Positions 10,309-19,270 of a DNA stretch of 34,971 nucleotides are shown one piece after another (position 1 is the stretch's first letter; every line of letters begins with the position of its first letter). The notes below the pieces were generated by a model. That model ran no database searches. It saw only the letters and a program-made list of their open reading frames with translations, and was not told the DNA's origin. Where the stretch lies: positions 1 to 34,971 of the forward strand of contig NZ_LKBW01000280.1 of the NCBI RefSeq assembly GCF_002699855.1, read 5' to 3'. The position numbers were made by a program, and so were the translations under genes. This stretch comes from Pseudomonas amygdali (GTDB taxonomy: Bacteria; Pseudomonadota; Gammaproteobacteria; Pseudomonadales; Pseudomonadaceae).

Positions 10309-11769
10309 ATGGACCTATTAGCCAACATTCCTAGCTGGGATGACATCGAGCGGAACCTTGATGATAAGTTCAACACGCTGAATCAAGCCTACAGCGATGG
10401 GCTGCAGAGCACCTATGACAGCTGGAATGGCTTCACGCGACGCGTCAATACCACCGCGACTCAAGCCTACGGATACATGGGCGGCAACCGCATTGACTAT
10501 GTGAAAGCGGCGATGAGGCTTTCCTATCCCATCATCGAGTCAAACCTCAAGCGCAAGTGGGCATCCATCGAGATCGAACAGATCCTCCCGGTGCTGCTGC
10601 AGCTGGTTAAAGAAGTGGCGATGATTCTCGGCGGCAGCGTTGCGGTCGGTACGGTCGCTGGCGGCGTTGCTGGAGCGTTTTTCTTTGGTGTCGGCGCTGT
10701 GCCGGTAGCGGCAGCTGGAGCGGGTATCGGTTTACAGGTTGGCAACCTGATCCTGATGGCGCTGGGTCTCTCATCTATAGCTGAGTATTTCTATAAAGGT
10801 CTGCCTGCTTGCCTCTCTACCTTGCAGGAAGGCTTCGCCACTGCCTGGCACGCTGACGAAGGGCTGAAACCCGAGGGCCTCGACCCCACTGGTGGTTCGG
10901 CATACGAAATCCAGGAGCGGATTGATCGTGCTGCCCGCCAAATTGCAAAGGGCCAGGAGCAACTGGTGCTGCTGCTCTTTACTGCCATCGTGACTTACAT
11001 GACACGTGGGCAGGTCAAGGCAGGCATCATAGGGAGCATGGATAGCATCGCAGTGCGCAGTGCCAAGCTTCAGGCAGAGATTTCGAACAAGCAGTTTGCG
11101 AACTGGTTGGCGCGTAATGAGCGGAGGCTATTGGCTGAGCCTGCGTTGCGGGTTAATGAGCCTGCTCCGTTGGTTAAGGCTGAATCCGAGACCATGCGTG
11201 AGTATTACGCTAAGCAAGATCCAGAGTTTGTGTCGGTAGAACAGCAGATTAAAGAATTTAGTACATTCAAAACAATGGGGGTTAAAAAGGCGGAGATAGA
11301 TGCTTACCTTGCTACACCAGAAGGGCAGTCTTATTATGATGCTCTCGCAAGGTCTTCGCCCAATGCTTCCAATGAGACTCTTTATAACCGAGCATTAGGG
11401 CAACTTGCCTCTGGCAAGACGCTTCCGACCGCAAAGATTGTAGATGAACCTTTGGTGAAAATAGTTGTTGAAGGGGGAGATTATCCCGAGTACTCACCTT
11501 ATTTTACAACGCGCAAGGAATTAATGAAGGCCTCAGAGTCCGATAAGACTCTCGCTGATTTTTTTGGGCTGCCTTTGGAAAGTGAAGGTTTAACGTATGG
11601 CATATACGAGATAAAACCTCTGAGTTCCACTAAAGTTTATGTAAGCGAAATAGCCCCGACAAGTGAATTAGGAGGTCTAGTTGAGCGATCTTCTGAAGCA
11701 TTACAATATCTAGTTCCTAACCGTGGGGATTGGGATTCGGCTGTTAAGATTGGCACTATAGGTAACTAA
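10309..11769 (+). CDS. DUF6861-type polymorphic toxin, probable type VI secretion effector
   Basis: The protein is 486 aa. Residues 1-100 are amphipathic helices starting MDLLANIPSWDDIERNL, the beginning I associate with DUF6861. Residues 103-160 form a long Gly/Ala-rich hydrophobic hairpin (GGSVAVGTVAGGVAGAF, then AAAGAGIGLQVGNLILMALG), with a second hydrophobic segment near 218-230; both may insert in membranes. Residues about 295-486 are a different module carrying YSPYFTTRKELM, LADFFGLPLESEG, KVYVSEIAPTSELGG and a C-terminal LVPNRGDW. The fold of this tip is unknown to me; an NAD-consuming or ADP-ribosyltransferase-like enzyme is possible. Base composition falls sharply from about 11170 (21 of 60 bases G+C at 11581-11640), as expected for an exchanged toxin cassette. 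There is no signal peptide. The start codon has only a distant AGGGA. Confidence 0.7.
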   Translation: MDLLANIPSWDDIERNLDDKFNTLNQAYSDGLQSTYDSWNGFTRRVNTTATQAYGYMGGNRIDYVKAAMRLSYPIIESNLKRKWASIEIEQILPVLLQLVKEVAMILGGSVAVGTVAGGVAGAFFFGVGAVPVAAAGAGIGLQVGNLILMALGLSSIAEYFYKGLPACLSTLQEGFATAWHADEGLKPEGLDPTGGSAYEIQERIDRAARQIAKGQEQLVLLLFTAIVTYMTRGQVKAGIIGSMDSIAVRSAKLQAEISNKQFANWLARNERRLLAEPALRVNEPAPLVKAESETMREYYAKQDPEFVSVEQQIKEFSTFKTMGVKKAEIDAYLATPEGQSYYDALARSSPNASNETLYNRALGQLASGKTLPTAKIVDEPLVKIVVEGGDYPEYSPYFTTRKELMKASESDKTLADFFGLPLESEGLTYGIYEIKPLSSTKVYVSEIAPTSELGGLVERSSEALQYLVPNRGDWDSAVKIGTIGN

Positions 11770-11771
11770 AT

Positions 11772-12077
11772 ATGAATGTGGATAAAATTGAAATTTCAGC
11801 GAAAAATTTGGAGGATAAACTAAAGGAGTACGTGGATAGAGACGTTCAGGTTGCGCGACTTTATGATGATTTAAGGCCCTTGTTGGAATTGGCAAAGTCG
11901 AGAAATATATTATCCCCTTTGGAGGTGGGAGAGGTTCCGGGGCGCTATCGATTTACTGAGAAAGGGCTTCAAAGATATAGTGATTTAGAGCATGCTTATG
12001 CTGTGTTTTCAATTGAAATTACAGGCGGGGAACCTCCGATCCTCAAGATGCTTAATGCAAGGAGGAATTTGAGTTAG
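11772..12077 (+). CDS. Probable cognate immunity protein
   Basis: This small acidic/basic helical protein of 101 aa starts two bases after the toxin stop, the classic place and size for the immunity partner. It shares the AT-rich composition of the toxin's last third, so the two probably moved together. Two helices (ISAKNLEDKLKEYVDRDVQ and ARLYDDLRPLLELAKS) are followed by ILSPLEVGEV and DLEHAYAVFSIEITGG. The spacing of the L-x-x-L-x-x-G and AYxV elements recalls Tsi6, the immunity protein of the NAD-degrading toxin Tse6, as I remember it, but the likeness is faint. There is no signal peptide, so it would act in the cytoplasm. The IS element begins ten bases after its stop. Confidence 0.65.
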   Translation: MNVDKIEISAKNLEDKLKEYVDRDVQVARLYDDLRPLLELAKSRNILSPLEVGEVPGRYRFTEKGLQRYSDLEHAYAVFSIEITGGEPPILKMLNARRNLS

Positions 12078-12086
12078 GGCGGCCGC

Positions 12087-12104
12087 GAAAACTGAGTGCA
12101 ACAC
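12087..12104 (+). repeat. Left terminal inverted repeat of the IS30-family element
   Basis: It pairs with 13128-13145 at 13 of 18 positions, with the inner GAGT-CAACAC portion best conserved. The pairing defines the element's left boundary. Confidence 0.65.
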
Positions 12105-12149
12105 CCCTACCTCAGGTAAGGTGCTGCGATATCTTATACCGAACTCTGC

Positions 12150-13125
12150 ATGGAAGAACGCATTACCATTCAAATCGGACAATACCGAGATCTCAGTCTG
12201 CGAGAGATTGCTCGTCTGCTGGGGCGTAGTCCTCCCACGATCAGTCTGCGAAGAAATCCCCTTCCCACTAGAGGCTATGCGGCGTGCGAAGCACAAGCCC
12301 TTACTCGCGAGCGTCGAAAAGTCTGTTGCCCCGCCAGAAAACTGGTGCCGGGCAATGAACTGTTCGAGCTGATTACCCACTTGCTTCGAGAGTGCTTTTC
12401 TCCCGAGCAAATCGCGGGCAAGCTGCGCGTTATGAAAATGAATTTCGCAGAAGCCTACGTTTGCCGAGAAACGATCTACAACGCCATATACGCCTTGCCC
12501 GCCGGCGAGTTGCGTAAATGTGTCTGCGGCAAGGCAAAAGTACCCGCAGGCCGCGCAGTGGCGGTGTTGATCGACGCGGCCAGATTACTGACATGGTGAG
12601 TATTCACGTGCGTCCGCCCGAGATTGACGACTGGCAAATGCCCGGCCACTGGGAAGGCGATCTGATTAAAGGCAAGGACAATGCCTCGGCGGTGGGCACG
12701 CTTGTTGGGCGCACCAGTGGTTATCTGATTCTGGTCAAAATGCGCGACGCCACCGCGACCTCGGCGGTCTAAGGTTTTAGTGCGGCGCTGAACAGCATGC
12801 CGTTGGACTTGAGTAAAAGCATGACGTATGACCAAGGGCGTGAGATGGCCAAACACGTCGAATTGACCCAGAAGACGGGTGTGGCGATTTACTTTTGCGA
12901 TCCGCAGAGTCCGTGGCAGCGCGGCAGTAACGAGAACATCAACGGCTTGATTCGCCAATACTTGCCCAAGGGCACGGACTTGTCGAAGCACAGCAGGAAG
13001 AATTGGACGCTATTTGTTATCAGATGAACATTCGGCCTCGTAAGCGCTTAGAGTTTAAATGCCCGATTGAAGTCATTACAGAGGTGATGGGCATGTATCA
13101 TGAGGCTCCCACTTCAATTCAATGA
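12150..13125 (+). pseudogene. IS30-family transposase, frameshifted and interrupted
   Basis: Successive frames together give a near complete IS30 transposase. The first piece (12150 to about 12500) has the helix-turn-helix DLSLREIARLLGRSPPTISL and the IS30-typical FSPEQIAGKL. The second piece continues with CLRQGKSTRRPRSGG and GHWEGDLIKG (first catalytic Asp) until TAA at 12770-12772, where an in-frame stop replaces a sense codon. The reading resumes in the same frame with LTYDQGREM-like SMTYDQGREM (second Asp) and GSNENINGLIRQYLPKG (catalytic Glu), then shifts again near 12985 into a last piece ending RPRKRLEFKCPIEV. The catalytic residues survive, but no single protein can be made. Confidence 0.88.
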
Positions 13126-13127
13126 CC

Positions 13128-13145
13128 GTGTTGTACTCGGTTCCT
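13128..13145 (-). repeat. Right terminal inverted repeat of the IS30-family element
   Basis: Read on the minus strand it is AGGAACCGAGTACAACAC, the partner of 12087-12104. The transposase remnant stops two bases inside it. Confidence 0.65.
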
Positions 13146-13309
13146 GCAACCGTCGTTTTTAATATAAAAATTCCAGCGGGGACTGAGGTATACATAGATG
13201 AAATTGGCTCCCAGAGTGGTTTCTATGTGGGGGCGCGGAACAGATGGTTTTTGTCAAGCCGTGGGCAACTAAAGGTATAGAAGTCATGAGCTTACGTTCT
13301 TTGAAATGA
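13146..13309 (+). pseudogene. Orphan C-terminal tip of a second polymorphic toxin
   Basis: Starting at the very edge of the IS element, the sequence is open as ATVVFNIKIPAGTEVYIDEI-GSQSGFYVG, then shifts frame within the GGGGG run near 13230 and continues GGAEQMVFVKPWATKGIEV to a stop at 13307-13309. A single base lost from the G run explains both frames. The tip resembles the end of the intact toxin: I-K-P-x-S-S-T-K-V-Y-V-S-E-I against I-K-I-P-A-G-T-E-V-Y-I-D-E-I, followed in both by an S-rich turn and a Q-x-x-V strand. It has no start, no N-terminal domain and is AT-rich. It looks like a displaced toxin cassette that could once have been swapped onto the upstream gene. Confidence 0.65.
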
Positions 13310-13448
13310 AAAAATAAAAGAAATAAATCTTCTTGTCAAAAAAGCATCGACTTTGCTAGGAACGTATAGTGTGTCAAGGTGAACTTATAAGCTTGATGAG
13401 TGCGTCGATGCACTTTTGATGATTCAGCTTATGCATTGTCAGAAATAA
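13306..13448 (+). pseudogene. Remnant of the orphan toxin's immunity gene
   Basis: An ATG at 13306 overlaps the orphan toxin's TGA as ATGA, the usual coupling of toxin and immunity genes. A run of six A directly after it breaks the frame; adding one A restores MKKIKEINLLVKKAS-TLLGTYSVSR. One TGA (about 13378-13380) interrupts this, and the same frame then runs on as TYKLDECVDALLMIQLMHCQ to TAA at 13446-13448. The whole would encode about 47 residues, so it may also be shortened. I do not recognise the family. The function as immunity protein is inferred only from position, overlap and composition. Confidence 0.45.
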
Positions 13449-13571
13449 TGTTGTTATAGGATGGGGTGGATCAATAAGTTGAAGCTGAACAGGCCTTCAA
13501 AGCGCTACAGCTTCCAGCTTGCAGACCGTGAACAACCGACAGCCGCCCTGCCGGTCATTCCACACCCAACC

Positions 13572-16500
13572 TCAGTCCAGCCTCAACTCCGGCGGCTCTG
13601 GCGCATCCTTGGTCGCCGGGGCCACTTTGGTGTTTACCGGTTGCAGCGTTGTTTGCCCGGTCGGGGCACCGGTTTTGTCGCTCGGCTCGGCGGGCACCAG
13701 CTTGTATTCCAGGCCCTGGGTGTTCTTGAGGTAGATCTCCATCTGGCGGAACGAGATGTTGATGTGCTGCTTCTTGAACTCGCGATTGATGAAGCGGTTG
13801 ATCTCGTCCAGCACCGGGTTGCGGTCGCCCAGGTCGCGGACGTGCATGCGCAGTTCGTGGTCGAGGGTGCTTTCGCCGAAGTTCAGGAAGTAGACGATGG
13901 GCTCTGGTTCCTTCAGCACCCGAGGGTTTTCCCGAGCGGCTTGCAGCAGCAGGGAGCGCACCAGGTCCAGGTCCGAGCCGTAATCGACGCCCAGCTTGAG
14001 CGTTACGCGGGTGACGGTGTCGGTCAGCGACCAGTTGATGAGCTGGCCGGTGATGAACGTCTTGTTCGGGACGATGATGTCCTTGCGATCGAAGTCGGTG
14101 ATGGTCGTGGCGCGGATGCGGATCTTGCTGACCGTTCCCGAGAGTGCGCCGATGGTGATGGTGTCACCGATCCGCACCGGACGTTCGAAGAGGATCATGA
14201 TGCCGGAGATGAAGTTGGCGAAGATCTCCTGCATGCCGAACCCGAGCCCTACCGACAGCGCCGCGACCAGCCACTGCAATTTGTCCCAGCTCACGCCCAG
14301 CGTTGACAGCGTGGTCACGAAGCCGACACCGGCGATGGTGTACGACAGCAGCGTGGTCGTCGCGTAGGCACTGCCTTGCGCGAGGTTCATGCGTGACAGC
14401 ACCAGCACTTCCAGCAGGCCGGGCAGGTTGCCGGCGAGCACGAAGGTGATGACGATGATCACCCCTGCACCGAGGAAGTCGCTCAGGCTGATCGGCACCA
14501 TGCTCATGTTGGCACCGGTGCCGCTGGTGTATTCGTAGAGAATGATGTTGTCGAGATATGCGAACACGGTGATCAGCTCGGCCCAGACCAGGTACAGCGC
14601 ACCGACGAAACCGGCCAGCAGGGCCAGACGAATCAGGCGCAGCGACTGCTGGTTGACCTGTTCGATGTCCAGTTTCGGCTCTTCGACCGGAATTTCGCTG
14701 TCGCCGTTTTCCCGGGCTGCCTGACGCTTGGCCAGTGCACGCTGGTAGGCCAGGCGGCGGGCGGCGACGCTCAGGCCGCGAACGAAGGTCGCCTCGACCA
14801 TCAGCCAGATCATAATCAGGTACAGGGTGTCGATCAGGCGGTCGCTGAGCTTGAGCGCCGTGTAGTAGTAGCCAAAGCACACGGCCAGAAAGAGTGCGAC
14901 GGGCAATGCTGTGAACACCACACCGACAGTCTTGCGGAACAGTGAGGCATTGTGATGCGTGGGGCTCGAGATCAGCAGGCGAGCGAGCAGCCAGGTCATC
15001 AGCGCGTAGCAGGTCAGGACCACGCCGATCCCCAGTACATCGTCGGCCAGTGCGGCAGGTTGGTGCTCGGCGACGGCCACCACGGCCACCAGGGCCAGAA
15101 CGACCAGCCCGAGGCGACGCACCCAGCCACGCAGGAACTCGACCTGCGCCGTTTCCCAGCGGAAATGCAGTTGGGCAACGCCAGATGGGGCGAGTACGCG
15201 GTAGGCGGTGTAGAACACCAGCCAGGCGAGGGCGATCTGCAACAAGGCCTCGCCCAGGTTGGCGTTTTGCCCGCGTGCATCGATTTGCAGGGCATAGCCG
15301 CACAGCGCCAGGCCCAGCGCCACAGGCATTGCCAGCAGCACGTTGATCAGCAGCGCCAGTGGCGTTTTCCATTGGCTGTCACGTTTGAAGTGGCCGATGT
15401 CGGCATGCAGGCGATTCAGCTTCTGATACAGCGCCTTGCGCCGCCAGGTCAGTACGCCGATCAACAGCAGCAGGGGCAGGAACAGCAGCGGTCGCTGAGT
15501 CAGGCCGTCTGACAGCTCGCTCAGGCTGGATGTCCAGGGCAGGGTGGCGATCTGCTTTTGCAGGCGCGGCCAGATATTCTGAAACCATTCCAGGTCCAGC
15601 GGCTTGTTGCTGGGGATCCAGAACATCTGCTCGTCGAGTGTGGCGCGCAGTCCCTGAGCGGTGCTGGTCAGCTGCTTCTGGTTCAGTTGCAGCGTGATGG
15701 ACTCGTTGAGCAACGCGCTCAGCTCGCGATTGAGACGCTCCAGCAAGTCGCTGCGAGTGATTGCCAGGTCCAGCAGCGTACGGCGCAGTTGCGGGGTAAT
15801 GTTTTCAGGCGGTTGAGTGGCGAGCAGCTTTTCGACATAGGCGGTCGGCGTGCTCATCTGCTCGCGTTGCTGGTTGATGTCGAACTGATACAGGCGGATG
15901 TTGGCGATTTCGTCGGCCAGGCCCTTGTCCAGTTCCAGGTGCGGCAACGCCTGCTTCTGCTTGTAGAGAATCTTGGACAGCAGCAGGCTACCGCTCAGCA
16001 CGTTGATCTGCTCGCTGAGGGCTTGATCGGTCTGGGTCAGGTTGTCCAGTTGCTGCTTGGTCTTGAGGTTCTGCTGGGTCAGCTCGTTGAGGCGGTCGGT
16101 GCCGCGCAGCAGGTAGTCGGAAAGCTTGAGGTTGGCGGCGCTTTCGGTCGCCAGCAGGCTGCTGCCACCGGACTTTTGCGCTTCCAGGGACAGGTCGGCG
16201 ACCGTTTTCTGCGATTGGGCGCGACGCTTGTCGTTGATCAGGGTCTGCAGGTCCTGAATTTCCTGTTCCTGGCGCGCGACCTTTTCGGTCAGCAAGTCAT
16301 GCTGGCTATTGCCCAGGTCCTGCAACTGGCTGTTACCGGCCAGTTCCTGACGGCGCAGCAGGTTGAGGGCGTTGATCGAGGCCAGTTCTGCATTGAGCAG
16401 ATTGCGCTGGTCGGCGCTCAGGGTCTTGCCGTTGTCCTTGCCGCTCTTGAGGATGGCGTTGATCTGCTGGATACGCGTCTGATTGGCGCTGATTTCAGTC

Positions 16501-16961
16501 TGCGCCCGCTCAGGCCGGGTCTGCGCGGTGATGGCCAGGCTGTTGGCGTCGTTGAGTTCACTTTGCAGGTCGCTTTGCTGGGTACTGCGCTGGCTGAGAA
16601 GCTGCTCCAGTTGTGGCACATCAAGGCCGCCGTAGCGCTGGGCGACGGGTACCACTTTGCTTTCTTTCAGGCGGGCCAGCTCGCGCTGGTTTTCCGAGGT
16701 CTGTTTTGGCGCCTGGGCCAGTTGTTGCTTGAGCGCTTCGAGTTTCTGCTCGCTGTCCTTCTTGCTGGCGAGAAAAGCCAACGTTTGCTCGAGTACTTGT
16801 TGCAGCGCTTTCTGCTCGGCATCAGGCAGCTTGCGATCAGCAATCTTGTCGAGGCTTTGCTGCACGGCATCGCTGCTGGGCGGGTCGGCGGCGAGCGCCG
16901 GGAAGGTGGACAGGCAAAGCGCAAACAGTGCGGCAGCACAAATGGAACGCAGGGAAAACAT
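13572..16961 (-). CDS. mscK: Mechanosensitive channel MscK/KefA (large MscS family)
   Basis: This is an inner-membrane channel of 1129 aa that opens under osmotic downshock, with a large periplasmic domain. A signal peptide (MFSLRSICAAALFALCLSTF, cleaved after PALAA) is followed by about 450 residues of periplasmic coiled coil rich in Gln, Leu and Ala. About eleven membrane segments follow, between residues 500 and 900. The pore-lining MscS helix and beta domain follow, with LGFGMQEIFANFISGIMILF and RPVRIGDTITIGALSGTV, then the C-terminal vestibule. The start at ATG 16961 places the signal peptide first; an ATG at 16976 adds five residues. Longer readings run into the preceding nhaP2 gene. 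It lies 38 bases downstream of nhaP2 on the same strand, so the two probably form a K+/osmotic operon. Confidence 0.93.
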   Translation of the reverse strand: MFSLRSICAAALFALCLSTFPALAADPPSSDAVQQSLDKIADRKLPDAEQKALQQVLEQTLAFLASKKDSEQKLEALKQQLAQAPKQTSENQRELARLKESKVVPVAQRYGGLDVPQLEQLLSQRSTQQSDLQSELNDANSLAITAQTRPERAQTEISANQTRIQQINAILKSGKDNGKTLSADQRNLLNAELASINALNLLRRQELAGNSQLQDLGNSQHDLLTEKVARQEQEIQDLQTLINDKRRAQSQKTVADLSLEAQKSGGSSLLATESAANLKLSDYLLRGTDRLNELTQQNLKTKQQLDNLTQTDQALSEQINVLSGSLLLSKILYKQKQALPHLELDKGLADEIANIRLYQFDINQQREQMSTPTAYVEKLLATQPPENITPQLRRTLLDLAITRSDLLERLNRELSALLNESITLQLNQKQLTSTAQGLRATLDEQMFWIPSNKPLDLEWFQNIWPRLQKQIATLPWTSSLSELSDGLTQRPLLFLPLLLLIGVLTWRRKALYQKLNRLHADIGHFKRDSQWKTPLALLINVLLAMPVALGLALCGYALQIDARGQNANLGEALLQIALAWLVFYTAYRVLAPSGVAQLHFRWETAQVEFLRGWVRRLGLVVLALVAVVAVAEHQPAALADDVLGIGVVLTCYALMTWLLARLLISSPTHHNASLFRKTVGVVFTALPVALFLAVCFGYYYTALKLSDRLIDTLYLIMIWLMVEATFVRGLSVAARRLAYQRALAKRQAARENGDSEIPVEEPKLDIEQVNQQSLRLIRLALLAGFVGALYLVWAELITVFAYLDNIILYEYTSGTGANMSMVPISLSDFLGAGVIIVITFVLAGNLPGLLEVLVLSRMNLAQGSAYATTTLLSYTIAGVGFVTTLSTLGVSWDKLQWLVAALSVGLGFGMQEIFANFISGIMILFERPVRIGDTITIGALSGTVSKIRIRATTITDFDRKDIIVPNKTFITGQLINWSLTDTVTRVTLKLGVDYGSDLDLVRSLLLQAARENPRVLKEPEPIVYFLNFGESTLDHELRMHVRDLGDRNPVLDEINRFINREFKKQHINISFRQMEIYLKNTQGLEYKLVPAEPSDKTGAPTGQTTLQPVNTKVAPATKDAPEPPELRLD

Positions 16962-16999
16962 AGACACCGGTCGCATGATGATACGTGTGGATTGGCAGT

Positions 17000-18742
<1,743 letters not shown>

Positions 18743-18808
18743 GGGCGGTACTCCGTAGAAAAACTGAATTGAAGCGAGAGGGGCGAAAACTGACCATGCA
18801 GTCCGCGT

Positions 18809-18840
18809 GCCAAGCGATTTAACCTGTTGAATTGCTTGGC
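18809..18840. promoter_or_regulatory. Inverted repeat in the nhaP2 upstream region
   Basis: GCCAAGC at 18809-18815 and GCTTGGC at 18834-18840 are perfect complements, with partly complementary inner bases, 67 bases upstream of the nhaP2 start. A second stem, GCCGCAAG (18931-18938) with CTTGCGGC (18948-18955), lies further out and neither has a T-run. They could be operators or leader RNA stems for nhaP2. The whole 248-base gap to 18990 holds no larger gene. Confidence 0.4.
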
Positions 18841-18990
18841 TGTCAAAGATCAATTTTCGGCGGATCACGCAGATTCGGCGTTCCAGAGCACGTGACTCGT
18901 CGCAATCTTGCGGTCGACACAGACGTATATGCCGCAAGCCAAGCCTTCTTGCGGCCTGTTGTCGAGCTTCAGCTATAGAAGGTTTTCATC

Positions 18991-19164
18991 ATGGACGATG
19001 AAATTGCAGAAATAAGAGGGGCGGAAATCCGTTCGGCGATAAGCGGGATCCGCATGCAGAGTTCTGGAGGCGGGCGAGCAAATACTTTCGGTCGCGATTA
19101 CTTCCGGCTGAACCCGATCAATCTGCAGTCACCCGCCGCCTTTGCTGTTCGGGCCTCTGACTGA
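18991..19164 (+). CDS. Possible 57-aa small protein upstream of the ADP-ribosyltransferase toxin
   Basis: An ATG at 18991 is preceded by AGAAGG at an 8-base spacing and opens a reading frame of 57 codons, MDDEIAEIRGAEI...FAVRASD. The N-terminal half is acidic and helical; the middle is Gly-rich (SSGGGRANTFGRDYF). I do not recognise it. It lies 106 bases before the large toxin gene on the same strand, so it could be a small partner, a leader peptide or a chance frame. Codon use is mixed and gives no decision. Confidence 0.35.
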   Translation: MDDEIAEIRGAEIRSAISGIRMQSSGGGRANTFGRDYFRLNPINLQSPAAFAVRASD

Positions 19165-19270
19165 ATCAGTTCACGTGCCTGCCTGCGCAGGGTCGCGTTA
19201 TAAATAGTTAGTGCCACGTATGCCGTAAAGAGTGATTACGTGCAGGACTTCTCTCATACAGGAAGAAGTC

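Larger units (their letters stand above)
12087..13145 (+). mobile_element. Decayed IS30-family insertion sequence
   Basis: The 1059-bp element has imperfect 18-bp inverted ends: GAAAACTGAGTGCAACAC at 12087-12104 and the reverse complement of AGGAACCGAGTACAACAC at 13128-13145, 13 of 18 matching. It contains one IS30-type transposase broken by frameshifts and an internal stop. It sits ten bases after the immunity gene and abuts the orphan toxin fragment, so it probably removed or interrupted the 5' part of that second toxin. A GCGGCCGC octamer (12079-12086) lies just outside the left end. I could not identify a target duplication. Confidence 0.8.

Noticed and set aside
13461..14306. Open frame starting MGWINKLKLNRPSKR and running antisense through the mscK 3' end.
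   Set aside because: Most of it lies opposite the conserved mscK beta domain, and there is no ribosome binding site.
19190..19220. CCACGTA upstream of the ADP-ribosyltransferase gene as half of an hrp box.
   Set aside because: At the required 15-16 base spacing there is no GGAACC-like sequence.
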